Below, one piece after another: positions 8,510-17,387 of a stretch of 64,000 nt of DNA; position 1 is the first letter of the stretch; each line of letters opens with the position of its first letter. Source of the stretch: Chloroflexota bacterium (GTDB taxonomy: Bacteria; Chloroflexota; UBA11872); contig JAPOVQ010000017.1 of assembly GCA_026708035.1 (NCBI GenBank), positions 62,001-126,000 on the forward strand, in the 5' to 3' direction. Under the pieces are notes generated by a model that was not told the DNA's origin, ran no database searches, and saw only the letters and a program-made list of their open reading frames with translations. The translations under genes were made by a program, and so were the position numbers.

Positions 8510-9478
8510 ATGGGCGATTGTCGGTACTGCGGAGAGTCGGCGGGCTTCATGCGCCGCCAGCACGGGGCCTGCGCCACGAAGAACGCCCGCGCCACGTCGG
8601 CCATCCGCGATCTGTGCGTCCAGGCGGCGCTGCGGGGCGACGACTTGGAGGCGCTGCCCGCCAGGATTCGCGAGACTGCCGACGACGGCTTCATCGACAT
8701 GTCCGACGCGGCCTTGGCGGACACACTGGCCGACACGTGGGGCGACGCCGTCGAAGCCGCCATGCAAGACCACGTGCTCACGGGCCAGGAACGGCGCGGA
8801 TTGAGCCGCTATCGCGACCAGTTCAGCCTCAGCCCCAGCCGCCTCGACCGGCGAGGCCATTACGACCTCTTCCGCAAGCTGGCGCTGCTCGACGTCATCG
8901 GCGAGCACGGCGTGATCCCACGCTACGACCGGCGCGCGGCGCGGGCGGCGTTTGGCCGCCTGCCGTTCAACCTGATGAAGAGCGAAGCCTTGATCTGGCT
9001 GTTCGACGACGTGGGATATCTGCGGCAGGTCACGCGCCGGGAATTCCGCGGGCAGTCCATGGGTGTGAGCGTCCGGGTGGCCAAGGGCGTCTACGTGCGT
9101 CCGGGCGCCTTCCGGGGCCGCCCCATCGAGAAGACCGAGATGGAGCGCACCGACCACGGAATCCTGGGAGTCACCACCAAGCACATCTACTTCAAGGGCG
9201 GCGACAAGAGCTTTCGCGTTCGGCTGGAGCGAATCGTCTCGTTCGAGCCCTATACGGACGGGCTGGGCATCATGCGGGACACGGCCCGCGCGGTGCCCGA
9301 GGCCTTCACCATGGACGGCAATGACGCCTGGTTTGCCATCAACCTCATCGATGCGGTGCTGGACATCGAGGACGTGACGCTGCCCAAGCGCGATTCACCG
9401 ACGCTGGACGACATCGTGGACGCGGGGCCCGACGACGACGCGGGCCTATTCGTCGCCGGCGCGGGCGTTTCGCTCTAG
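8510..9478 (+). CDS. Zinc-ribbon protein of unknown function
   Basis: A 322-residue protein that opens with a CxxC pair (CRYCGESAGF) followed by another cysteine at about residue 21 (QHGAC), suggesting a small zinc site. The middle is charged and helical. Residues about 220-290 (LGVTTKHIYFKGGDKSF, VRLERIVSFEPYTDGLG, DAWFAINLIDAVLD) resemble the short beta-rich, PH-like domains found in other zinc-ribbon proteins. No catalytic motif is recognisable. It is divergent from the glycerate kinase and converges on degV. Function unknown. Confidence 0.8.
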   Translation: MGDCRYCGESAGFMRRQHGACATKNARATSAIRDLCVQAALRGDDLEALPARIRETADDGFIDMSDAALADTLADTWGDAVEAAMQDHVLTGQERRGLSRYRDQFSLSPSRLDRRGHYDLFRKLALLDVIGEHGVIPRYDRRAARAAFGRLPFNLMKSEALIWLFDDVGYLRQVTRREFRGQSMGVSVRVAKGVYVRPGAFRGRPIEKTEMERTDHGILGVTTKHIYFKGGDKSFRVRLERIVSFEPYTDGLGIMRDTARAVPEAFTMDGNDAWFAINLIDAVLDIEDVTLPKRDSPTLDDIVDAGPDDDAGLFVAGAGVSL

Positions 9479-9503
9479 CGCGGTCGTCCGGTCCGCGCGC
9501 CCG

Positions 9504-10376
9504 TCAGGCCGGCAGCGCGCAGTACGCCAGCCCGATGAGCCCCGGCCCGACGTGCGCCCCCATTACCGGAGTAAAGCCGGTCACGAACAGATCGTCGGGC
9601 CGAATGATGCGCTGCACGTGCGCGGCCAACTCGTGCGCCTCGGCTTCGTCCGAGCCGTGGTGCACCGTGATGCCGACATACGTGGCGCGCTGCGCCTCTT
9701 TTGACACGTGGTGCACCAGGCCCCGCACCGCCCGGGCGCGCGAGCCGAAGCGCGCCCGCACGCCGATGGTGCCGTCCCCGAAGCGCAGCACGAACGTCGA
9801 CGGCAGGGCGTCGGCCACGCGCGCCACGATTCCGGGAACCCGTCCGCCGCGGGCGAGGTAGGACAGCGAATCGAGCACCGCGACGATCGCGCTGTGCCCC
9901 GCCGCCCGCTCCGCCGTCTCCACGACCTCGCTCGCCGCCGCGCCCCCGGCCGCCGCGCGCGCGGCCAGCAACGCGGGAAAGCCCGCCGCCATGCCCGCGC
10001 CGCCGGCTTCGACGATATGGACCGGCAGCCGGTCGGCAATGCGCCGCGCCGCGAGATGGGCCGCCTCCGCCATCGTCGAGATCGGTCGGGGCAGGCACAC
10101 GCACACCGCCGCGCGAGCCCAAGCCGCCGCCTCGTCCAACACCTGCTCATACTCGCCCGGCGCGATAGTGCTCGTCGTGGGCAATTCGGGGTCGGTGGTC
10201 AGGCGCTGCCAGAACTCCGCCTGGGTGATGTCGACGCCGTCGCGCAGCTCCTGGCCGTGCCACACCAAGACCATGGGCGCCACGCCAATGCGCAACCGCT
10301 CCACCTCGTCGCGCGGCAGGCAGGCGCTGGAGTCAGTGACGACCGCGACCGGTCGCCGAAAGTCAGCGCTCGTCAC
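9504..10376 (-). CDS. DegV family fatty-acid-binding protein
   Basis: DegV proteins bind a fatty acid and, in Firmicutes, serve as FakB subunits that present it to a kinase. The 290-residue product has the family N-terminus VAVVTDSSACLP, then LRDGVDITQAEFWQRL, the segment TTSTIAPGEYEQVL, and the late motif VTGFTPVMGAHVGPG. It overlaps the end of the upstream plsY-like gene by 14 bases, and the pairing with an acyltransferase fits a lipid role. No FakA-type kinase is visible in the window. Confidence 0.9.
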   Translation of the reverse strand: MTSADFRRPVAVVTDSSACLPRDEVERLRIGVAPMVLVWHGQELRDGVDITQAEFWQRLTTDPELPTTSTIAPGEYEQVLDEAAAWARAAVCVCLPRPISTMAEAAHLAARRIADRLPVHIVEAGGAGMAAGFPALLAARAAAGGAAASEVVETAERAAGHSAIVAVLDSLSYLARGGRVPGIVARVADALPSTFVLRFGDGTIGVRARFGSRARAVRGLVHHVSKEAQRATYVGITVHHGSDEAEAHELAAHVQRIIRPDDLFVTGFTPVMGAHVGPGLIGLAYCALPA

Positions 10377-10980
10377 GATCGAGAATGAGGCGGCGGACCA
10401 TTAGCCGAGCCAGGCCCACATCCTCCTCGGTCCGCACCTTGCGATACCCGACGAGGCGGCCCACGACGACCACGCCCACGACCACCCAGGCCGTGACGCC
10501 GATGGTGAGCGATTGACCAGTCAGACTCAGCAGCACCGCCGTGGCAAAGAATCCCACCAGGGCGCCGGGCGCCGAATCGCGCAGCAGTGCCCGCCCCAGC
10601 ACCAGGCCGGCAAACGCCAGGCACATCTGCCAGGCTCCCAGCGCCGCCAGCAGCGCGCCGGCCGGTCCTATCCCCCGGCCCCCACGCCAGCGCAGGGTGA
10701 TGGGCCAGATGTGCCCGCCCACGGCCGCCACGCCCGCGGCGGCGGACACGTCATAGCTCTCGAAACGCTGCGCGACTGCCACCACCAGCACCGGTTTGAG
10801 CGCATCCAGGAACCCAGCCGCCGCGCCCGGCACCGGACCCAACCGCTCGATGGCGGCGGACCCGCTCACGCCCCCGGCCCCTTCGTCCAGCAGATCGTGG
10901 CCGCGCAGGCGGGCGGCCAGATACGCGATCGGAATGGATCCGATCAGATAGCCCATCAATACGAGCCAGAAGGCGGTCAT
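10363..10980 (-). CDS. PlsY-like glycerol-3-phosphate acyltransferase (divergent)
   Basis: PlsY transfers acyl groups from acyl-phosphate to glycerol-3-phosphate at the membrane. The 205-residue product has about five to six membrane helices, the opening GSIPIAYLAARLRG and the later GHIWPITLRWRGGRG, both typical of the family. The central GSGNxGATN motif, however, is replaced by GAGGVSGSAAI, and the DxxKG motif reads DALKP. Two of the three conserved cytosolic motifs are therefore altered, so activity or substrate may differ from PlsY proper. It overlaps degV. Confidence 0.78.
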   Translation of the reverse strand: MTAFWLVLMGYLIGSIPIAYLAARLRGHDLLDEGAGGVSGSAAIERLGPVPGAAAGFLDALKPVLVVAVAQRFESYDVSAAAGVAAVGGHIWPITLRWRGGRGIGPAGALLAALGAWQMCLAFAGLVLGRALLRDSAPGALVGFFATAVLLSLTGQSLTIGVTAWVVVGVVVVGRLVGYRKVRTEEDVGLARLMVRRLILDRDER

Positions 10981-11121
10981 GGCACCTGCTCACGCCGAGG
11001 CGTCGACGCCGCACCGGCAGGCTCGGAGTCTAGCAGTGTCCCCACTGTTGACCCTACGCGTCGGCGCGGCGGCTAGGCTCGTGCGGCGCTCGTCCAGCAA
11101 GTGTTGACCATCGCCGCGCCG

Positions 11122-11151
11122 CCCTGCCCCGTACTCGAAATGGGGTGAGGG
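11122..11151. repeat. Repeat C fused to a remnant of repeat A
   Basis: The palindrome-like CTGCCCCGTACTCGAAATGGGG is directly followed by TGAGGGG, the end of repeat A. Repeat A appears truncated on its other side. The rest of the gap between the plsY-like and acetyltransferase genes shows nothing recognisable. Confidence 0.65.
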
Positions 11152-11182
11152 GAACACCCTCCGCCATTCCATATCCGATGAT

Positions 11183-11794
11183 GTGGTGCACGAGCCGCTG
11201 TCCTCGGTCGCCATGCCTCTCCCCGACCCCACCGACCACGAACCGATCCCGGGCCCTCGCCTACGCCTGCGGCCCATCACGCCCGACGACCTCCCGGAGC
11301 TACTGCGCTGGCTCGGCGATCCGGAGGTCATGGCCTTCTACGGCCGTCCGCCGTCGAGCCTCGCCGAGGCCCGAGGCGAATTCCTCGAACCCTCCAACCT
11401 GCCCTGCTGGAGATTCATCATCGAGGCTGACGGCCGCGCCGTCGGCGAAATCCAGTACTACTACTCGTACGCCGAAGTCACCTGGTCCGCCGGGATCGAC
11501 CTATTCCTCGGCGAACCGGATGCGCGAAACCGCGGCCTCGGCACCGAGGCCATTCGCACCCTGCTGCAGTACCTCTTCGAACGGAAGGGCGTGAGCCGCG
11601 TGGTGATCGACCCCGAGCCGTCCAACCACCGCGCCATCCGCGCCTACGAAAAGGCTGGCTTCCGCCTCGACGGCGTCATCCGCCGCCACGCGAAGGTCGA
11701 CGACCGGTGGGCCGACGCCGCCTTCATGACCATCCTGGACGAGGAGTGGCCCGCCGCCAAGGCCCGCTGGCAGCCGCCCGGCGGTTCCGCGTGA
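11183..11794 (+). CDS. GNAT N-acetyltransferase, AAC(6')/RimJ-like
   Basis: A 203-residue (173-193 depending on start) acetyl-CoA-dependent acetyltransferase. It has the N-terminal LRLRPITPDDLPELLRWLGDP, the acetyl-CoA loop around ARNRGLGTEAIRTLLQYLF (Q/RxxGxG/A), and the C-terminal NHRAIRAYEKAGFRLDGV. This arrangement matches aminoglycoside 6'-N-acetyltransferase-like and RimJ/RimL-like proteins. Substrate cannot be read from sequence, so drug resistance should not be assumed. An ATG at 11213 (MPLPDPTDHE) is an equally plausible start. Confidence 0.85.
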   Translation: MVHEPLSSVAMPLPDPTDHEPIPGPRLRLRPITPDDLPELLRWLGDPEVMAFYGRPPSSLAEARGEFLEPSNLPCWRFIIEADGRAVGEIQYYYSYAEVTWSAGIDLFLGEPDARNRGLGTEAIRTLLQYLFERKGVSRVVIDPEPSNHRAIRAYEKAGFRLDGVIRRHAKVDDRWADAAFMTILDEEWPAAKARWQPPGGSA

Positions 11795-11850
11795 AATCCT
11801 GCCGCTCAGCCTGTTACAACTAATCAGCCGTCCGTTCCGGGAGCTACCCA

Positions 11851-13581
11851 ATGCCGACGCACACCTATAGCTGCCGCCAGATCGTGGGCGGCGTTGCCGA
11901 GGGCCCGGCGCTCGTGGCCGACACGCGCATTTCGTTTTGGGGCGGCTTCGACCCCGCGTCGGGCGAGATCGTCGAGGTCGGCAACCCCTTCGAGGGCGTC
12001 AGCATCGCCGGCAAGGTGCTCGTCTTCCGCTCCACCAAGGGCAGCTCCGGCACCTCGCTCATGCTGCGGCTGGCCAAGATGGCCGGCCACGCGCCGCTGG
12101 CGTTCATCAACACCGAGCTCGACGAGCTGAGCACGCTGGCCTGCGTCGCGCTGGGCCTGCCGCTGGTCACCGAGCTCGACGTGGACCCCTTTGTCGCCAT
12201 GCAGACCGGCGACATCGTGCGCGTGGACGCCGACCGCGGGGTGGTCGAGGTGTCCACCGACCGGCCGTCGGCGCCGCGGGTCGAAGCGGTGTCGAGCGCC
12301 CCTTCCCGGACAACCATCGACCTGACGCCCGACCAGCAGGCCATGCTGGACGGCGCTCGCGGCGACTCGCGCGCCGAGCACTTGCGCCTGCTGGTGGAGT
12401 GGGGCGAAGCCGTCGGCGCCGAGCGCCTGATCGAAGTGGATAACGTGCTGCCGGGCGGCCTGTTCGTCCCCAACCGCACGCTGGGCGAGTTGCCCTTCGA
12501 GCTCATCGAGGGCTATATCAACTACACCAAGGGCTGCCTCATCGACGACGTGGGGGGCGTCACCGCCACGGCCCACGCCAGCTTCATGGACCTGGAGCGC
12601 CTGGAGCAGTTCCAGCCCGACTTGCGGCAGGTTCCGGCCCAGCGCGAGCTGCTGGACCTCGGACGCAAGGCCGGCGTCTCGATGACCTGGACCTGCGCAC
12701 CTTATCTGGTGGGCAACGTGCCCCTCAGCGGCCAGGTCTGCGCCTGGACCGAGTCCCACGCCGTGGTGTTCGTGAACTCGTTCCTGGCCGCCCGCACGAC
12801 ACGCAACGGCAACGAGAGCGCGGCCGCCGCCATGGCCACCGGCTTCGTGCCCGAATTCGGCGTGCTCCAGACCGAGAACCGCCGCGCCGACTTCGTCATT
12901 GAGGTCGACGTCGAGCTCACCTCGGATGCCGACTGGGGCTGCCTGGGCTATTTCGCCGGGAAGGCCGGCGGACTGCGCATTCCGGCGTTCACCGGGCTGC
13001 GGTCGCCGCGAATCGAGTCGGCCCGCCAACTGTGCGCCGCGCTGGCCACCTCCGGCGGCGCGCCCATGCTGCACATTGTCGGCGTCACCCCCGAGGCGCC
13101 CACGCTGGAGGCCGCCCTGCGGGGTCGCGAGCCCGACGAGACGCTGACCTTCGGCGCGGACGAGCTGGCCGCCGTCTACGACTCCCTCACCACGGCCACC
13201 GACGACGAGGTCGACCTGGTCTACTTCGGCTGCCCCCACGCGACCTTGCAGGAGGTGGTGGAGCTGGCCAAGGAGCTGCGCGGGAAGAAGGTGCGGGAGG
13301 GCGTCACGCTGCTGGTTTCCATGTCCTACGCCATCGAGGCGCAGGCGCGCCGCCTCGGCTACGCCGAGGAGATTGAAGCTGCCGGCGGCCGGGTCATGAC
13401 CGACAGCTGCCCCAGCAACGCCCTCTGGCGCGAGTCGACGCGCATGGCCACCCCGGCGGTCAAGACCGGCTCCTACGCCCCCAATCTGCTGCAGTGCGAG
13501 GTAATCCTGGCCCCGATGCCCGATTGCGTGCGCATCGCCGAAACGGGGCGCTGGTCCCGCTCGGCTGCCGCCCTCGTCTGA
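11851..13581 (+). CDS. Aconitase X, small and large subunits fused
   Basis: The aconitase-X family dehydrates hydroxyacids. Known members are cis-3-hydroxy-L-proline dehydratase in bacteria and mevalonate-5-phosphate dehydratase in archaea. Residues about 1-135 match the small swivelling subunit (DUF126: GGVAEGPALV, SFWGGFDP, FRSTKGSSGTSLML). Residues about 160-576 match the large subunit (DUF521: NYTKGCLIDDVGG, WTCAPYLVGNVPLSG, GCPHATLQE, MTDSCPSN). Cys229, Cys282, Cys461 and Cys520 lie in these motifs and are candidates for the Fe-S ligands. The gene stands alone on the plus strand with a HAD gene 22 bases after it. Which substrate is used is not decidable here. Confidence 0.9.
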   Translation: MPTHTYSCRQIVGGVAEGPALVADTRISFWGGFDPASGEIVEVGNPFEGVSIAGKVLVFRSTKGSSGTSLMLRLAKMAGHAPLAFINTELDELSTLACVALGLPLVTELDVDPFVAMQTGDIVRVDADRGVVEVSTDRPSAPRVEAVSSAPSRTTIDLTPDQQAMLDGARGDSRAEHLRLLVEWGEAVGAERLIEVDNVLPGGLFVPNRTLGELPFELIEGYINYTKGCLIDDVGGVTATAHASFMDLERLEQFQPDLRQVPAQRELLDLGRKAGVSMTWTCAPYLVGNVPLSGQVCAWTESHAVVFVNSFLAARTTRNGNESAAAAMATGFVPEFGVLQTENRRADFVIEVDVELTSDADWGCLGYFAGKAGGLRIPAFTGLRSPRIESARQLCAALATSGGAPMLHIVGVTPEAPTLEAALRGREPDETLTFGADELAAVYDSLTTATDDEVDLVYFGCPHATLQEVVELAKELRGKKVREGVTLLVSMSYAIEAQARRLGYAEEIEAAGGRVMTDSCPSNALWRESTRMATPAVKTGSYAPNLLQCEVILAPMPDCVRIAETGRWSRSAAALV

Positions 13582-13603
13582 CCACAGGCGCCGACCGTCA
13601 TCC

Positions 13604-14437
13604 GTGGCTACACCTGAACCCCAGCGTCGGCCGCCGGCACCCGACGCCCCCACCGTGCTATTCGACCTCGACGAGACCCTCATGCCGGAAGAGCCCGTGG
13701 CCATGCGCTGCATCGTCGACACGGCGAGCATCGCGTCCGGCAGGTACGGCGTCGACGCCATCGAGCTGGCGACTGCCTTGCGCGAAGAGGCACGCGCGCT
13801 CTGGCACGCCTCGCCGGTCCATGGGTTCTGCAATCGCGTGGGCATCAGCTCGTGGGAAGCGCTGTGGTCCGAGTTTCCCGGCGACGGCCCCGAGCTGGCC
13901 TACGTGCGGTCGTGGCGCGGGACCTACCGGCTCGGCTCGTGGCAAGCGGCGCTGGCACGATTTGATATCCAGGATTCGACCCTCGCGCAGCAACTGGCCG
14001 ACGCGTTCCCGACCTTGCGCGCTCGGACCCACGAGACGTTTGCGGATGCCGTGCCCTGCCTCGAGCGACTCTCTCGCGAGTGCCGCATCGCCGTCGTCAC
14101 CAATGGGGTCCGCGACAATCAGCTGCGCAAGCTCGCCGGGGGCGGAATCGATTCCCTGCCGGAGCGAATCTTTGTCTCCAGCGACTTTGGCGCCGGCAAG
14201 CCGTCGCCGGCGTTCTTTGGCCACGTGCTGCACACGCTGGGCGTGGCGCCATTCGCGTGCGTGTTCGTGGGCGACAGCGTGACGAACGACATTATCGGCG
14301 CCAGCACCTGTGGCATTGCGACCATCTGGGTCAACCGCGACGGGCGGGCCGATCGCCGCACCACGGTCGCGCGCCACAAAGTCGCTACCCTGCGCGACGT
14401 GGATGTTGGCCTGATCCGCCGGCTGCTCTCGACCTAG
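13604..14437 (+). CDS. HAD-superfamily phosphatase
   Basis: A 277-residue haloacid dehalogenase-like hydrolase starting at GTG. Motif I is VLFDLDETLMP (nucleophile and acid/base aspartates), motif II AVVTNG, motif III lysine in GAGKPSPAFF, and motif IV VFVGDSVTNDI. The cap between motifs I and II is helical, as in subfamily I enzymes that act on small phosphorylated metabolites. It follows the aconitase-X gene closely and may be co-transcribed. Substrate unknown. Confidence 0.88.
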   Translation: MATPEPQRRPPAPDAPTVLFDLDETLMPEEPVAMRCIVDTASIASGRYGVDAIELATALREEARALWHASPVHGFCNRVGISSWEALWSEFPGDGPELAYVRSWRGTYRLGSWQAALARFDIQDSTLAQQLADAFPTLRARTHETFADAVPCLERLSRECRIAVVTNGVRDNQLRKLAGGGIDSLPERIFVSSDFGAGKPSPAFFGHVLHTLGVAPFACVFVGDSVTNDIIGASTCGIATIWVNRDGRADRRTTVARHKVATLRDVDVGLIRRLLST

Positions 14438-14585
14438 CTGGCCGCTTCCCGGATACTCGTCCCGGTCCTAAAGCTCCTGCGTGGCGCCACCTGTCGCCGG
14501 ACCCGCCGCGGGTGTCTTTTGTGGCACAATCGTTACGGATGTGACTTGGCGCGCTGCCTTGCGCCGTATACATTGCCTATCCCTC

Positions 14586-15281
14586 ATGGGAATCGCTGAA
14601 GCCGTCCGTCAGCTCCGCGAGCAGCGACGGTTGTCAAAGGCCGAGCTCGCTGCGCGCTGCGGGCTCGCACCCTCATATCTTTCGCGGCTCGAGAGCGGCG
14701 ACTACAAGAGCCCGACCGTGGCCACCCTCGTAGCCATTGCCGGTGGGCTGGACGTGGATCCGCGCGAGCTTTTGGTGCTCGCGGGCTACGTACCCGAGGA
14801 CTTGGCCCGAACCCGGCGCCACCTCGCGGAAGAGTCGATTGCCCGCGTCGCCGAGTCCGCCATTCGCTCGATCTCGCAAACCGTCAGCGCCTCACTCAGC
14901 CCAGGCGCCATCGACGCCGTCAACGGCACGCTGAATGTGGATTCCGCATTACTTGCCGAACGCCTGCGTGACTATCGGCGCACCCAGGGGCTGAACCTGC
15001 GCGAGGCGGCCCGCCGCGCCGGCGTGCGTCCCTCCCAGGTGAGCGCTCTGGAAGCCGGCAAGCGTCCGGCGGGCTCCCCCGACGTGGTCGCCGTGCTCCG
15101 CGAGGGCTACGGCATGAGCGAGCCGCAGGTCGACGACCTCCTGTTCGAAGTCAGCCTCAGCCACTATCTCGCCGACGATCTCGTGCTCTCGGCCGAGTCG
15201 CGCCGCATGACGCTGGAGTTCGTGCGGCTCGCTCGCCTCCGCGACCGCCAGAGCCGCCAAGACCAGGCCCACCGCACGTAG
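14586..15281 (+). CDS. Transcription regulator with two XRE-type HTH domains
   Basis: A 231-residue DNA-binding protein. The first helix-turn-helix is at residues about 4-60 (VRQLREQRRLSKAELAARCG, LAPSYLSRLESGDYKSPT) and the second at about 125-185 (ERLRDYRRTQGLNLREAARR, VRPSQVSALEAGKRPAG). They are joined by a helical linker. Two separate XRE domains in one chain suggest that a monomer could bind both halves of an operator. The ATG at 14586 was preferred over an upstream in-frame start because homology begins there. TATACA at 14567-14572 may be its -10 element, giving a very short leader. Confidence 0.85.
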   Translation: MGIAEAVRQLREQRRLSKAELAARCGLAPSYLSRLESGDYKSPTVATLVAIAGGLDVDPRELLVLAGYVPEDLARTRRHLAEESIARVAESAIRSISQTVSASLSPGAIDAVNGTLNVDSALLAERLRDYRRTQGLNLREAARRAGVRPSQVSALEAGKRPAGSPDVVAVLREGYGMSEPQVDDLLFEVSLSHYLADDLVLSAESRRMTLEFVRLARLRDRQSRQDQAHRT

Positions 15282-15337
15282 AAGCGCTCGGCTCGCGGCC
15301 CTTTCCCCCTGGAACCGGCCCACGAGCTAAACCTTTC

Positions 15338-15450
15338 GTCATTCCAGCGGAGGCCGGAATCCAGTCCAGTTGAACCTGGATGCTTGGCGGCGGGCGGGTC
15401 TGAGACCCGCCCCTACGGGCCTATGCGAAGGTCTCTCGATGGGACAAGGC
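15338..15450. repeat. Composite repeat B + D
   Basis: Repeat B (GTCATTCC ... GGAATCCAGTCC, an imperfect hairpin) starts at 15338. It is followed by a TGGATGCTTGG spacer, the palindrome D (GGGCGGGTCTGAGACCCGCC at 15392-15411) and a tail ending TCTCTCGATGGG. The same order recurs at 61844-61963 and, degraded, at 44584-44690, so B, spacer, D and tail behave as one unit. Confidence 0.75.
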
Positions 15451-15524
15451 TAGCGATTGCCCCGTAGTGGAAACGTGGACGGGAGTGAGCGCCTACCGTC
15501 GCGGCTGCAACGGTCCGGCCGGCC

Positions 15525-17387
15525 CTACGCCCCGGCCACCGCCGGCACCACCGCGATCGCCGTCGTCGCGTCGCTGGACAGCCCGTCGGCCGTGGTGAAC
15601 GTCTTCCACGTATTTCCGTCGAACACCCCCACCCCGCCGTCCGTCGCCACCCACACGCGCCCGTCGGCCGTTTCCGCCAGCGCGTGGGCGCCGTCCGCCG
15701 GCAGAGCCGAATTGCCCGTCGTGAAGGTGGTCACCGCCCCGTCGACGACGCGGCTCACGCCACCCGCCGTCGCGACCCACACATCGCCGTTCGTGGCGGC
15801 GAGCAGGTCCCGCACTTCCTCGCTCCCAAGCCCCTCGGTCGTCCCCACTTGGACCCAGGTGACGAGATTGGCCGAGTGCACCACGCCCTCGTTGAGCAAT
15901 CCCAGCCAGAGGCGCCCGCCGCTGTCCACGGTCACCGACGTGACGTTGTTCCGGATCACCTCGGGAATCATCGCGCGGGTGATGAAGCGCTGCCACGTGT
16001 CCGTCTGCTGATCGTAAAGGGCCGCACCCTGGCGGGTGGCAAACCACACGCGCCCAATGCTCTCATCCACCACGAAGATGTCGCGCACGTCGAGGTCCGG
16101 CAGCTCCGAGTTGTCCGGTCGCATCCGGTCCCACTCCGTCCCCGCCAAAACGCTCACGCCCTGGTCCGGGTGCCCGACGTAGAGCACGTTGCTCGCCCGG
16201 CGCCCGGCAATGGCCTGCACGTTGTTCGAGCCCAGGCCCCGGCCGGTGGTGTCCAGCGTGAAGACTTCCCCGTCGCCGTCCCGCCCGACCCGGCTCGCGC
16301 CCACCGGCGTGCCGACCCAGATTCGACCGTCGCCGTCCACGTGCAGCGCCTGGATTTGGTCGGCCACGAGGTCGGTGTCCGCAGCCCGGATGTTGTGCCA
16401 CGAGCCGTCGTAGACCGCCAGCCCCGCGTCCGTCGTGCCCACCACTACCAGCTCGCTGGTGAGGCTCGGCGTGGTCGCCGCCGGCGTAGCGGTGGGAGTC
16501 GCCGTTGGCGTGGTCGCCGGCGTGACGGCCCCGGCGGTGGGCGTTGGCGGCGGGGGCGGCGTCAGGTCGACGACTTCAACCTGATACGTCGCGCCGTCGG
16601 CGAGCGGCCCCGCCGCGTTGAAGGCCGCGATCCGCTGCCAGGCGTCGTTCGGATAGAGGCGGTTGCGCAAGTCGTCGCCCAGCAGCCGCAGCCGCACGCC
16701 GGCCCCGGGGTGATGCTCAAGGATCGCCGCCTGGAAATATTGGCGAATAAAGCCCGGCGTAGCCGCGGGAATGTGCAGCGTGCCGGGCCGGTTCGTGTCG
16801 ATCCGCGCCTCCGTCTTCGGAAAGCCAAAGGCATCAACGCCGCCGTAGGTCCGGAAGAAGTTCAGAAACCCCGTCCACACGCCGCCCACCGAGAAGTTGG
16901 AGACCTTGTGCCCCCACGGCCCGTGATCCTCGCCTGAGTTGTTGTTGCTGGTCCCGGGTTCCACGCCCTGGTCCACGCTGCCGGCGAGGCCGCCGCCGAA
17001 GTAGTCCCAGGCCAGCCGCCGTTCCATCACATAGATGCCGCCGAGGTCGGCCCGCGGATGGAAGTCCACCACGCCCCGCTGGTAGTACTGCGTCAGCGCG
17101 CCGGACTCCTCCTGAAACACTTCGGAGGTCGGCAGCCCCCAGCGCGTCAAGCCGCCGCTGGACTCGTAGAAGGCCGTGAAGTCGGCGGTGAGCGTTTGTC
17201 CGCCAATCGTCACCTCGAGCCGGGGAATGTTGTGGCTCAGCGAAGGGTTCGCGTCATCCGCCACCAGCACGGAGCTGACGACCCGCACCGAGTCGAACCC
17301 TGTCGCCGTCTGCGCCAGCAGCCCGACCGGCCCGACGATTCCCAGCGCCAGCAGCGCCGCGAGCAGCAAGGTTCCGCTCAGGCGCAT
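15525..17387 (-). CDS. Secreted two-component-regulator-type beta-propeller protein
   Basis: From the ATG at 17387 the frame encodes 620 residues starting with a clear signal peptide (MRLSGTLLLAALLALGIVGP). The N-terminal half has no recognised domain. A threonine/proline linker (about residues 265-300, TPTATPTATPAATTP) leads to a C-terminal propeller of about seven short blades with GRIWVGTPVGASRV, RVWFATRQGAALYD, GRLWLGLLNEGV and GRVWVATDGGVGVFDG. These resemble the sensor propellers of hybrid two-component regulators, but no kinase follows. The frame is continuous upstream with a DUF2283 domain; the signal peptide argues that translation of this protein begins at 17387. Confidence 0.82.
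   Translation of the reverse strand: MRLSGTLLLAALLALGIVGPVGLLAQTATGFDSVRVVSSVLVADDANPSLSHNIPRLEVTIGGQTLTADFTAFYESSGGLTRWGLPTSEVFQEESGALTQYYQRGVVDFHPRADLGGIYVMERRLAWDYFGGGLAGSVDQGVEPGTSNNNSGEDHGPWGHKVSNFSVGGVWTGFLNFFRTYGGVDAFGFPKTEARIDTNRPGTLHIPAATPGFIRQYFQAAILEHHPGAGVRLRLLGDDLRNRLYPNDAWQRIAAFNAAGPLADGATYQVEVVDLTPPPPPTPTAGAVTPATTPTATPTATPAATTPSLTSELVVVGTTDAGLAVYDGSWHNIRAADTDLVADQIQALHVDGDGRIWVGTPVGASRVGRDGDGEVFTLDTTGRGLGSNNVQAIAGRRASNVLYVGHPDQGVSVLAGTEWDRMRPDNSELPDLDVRDIFVVDESIGRVWFATRQGAALYDQQTDTWQRFITRAMIPEVIRNNVTSVTVDSGGRLWLGLLNEGVVHSANLVTWVQVGTTEGLGSEEVRDLLAATNGDVWVATAGGVSRVVDGAVTTFTTGNSALPADGAHALAETADGRVWVATDGGVGVFDGNTWKTFTTADGLSSDATTAIAVVPAVAGA

Noticed and set aside
11824-13845. 673-codon minus-strand frame
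   Set aside because: Antisense to the aconitase-X and HAD genes, which carry clear family motifs; the antisense product has none.
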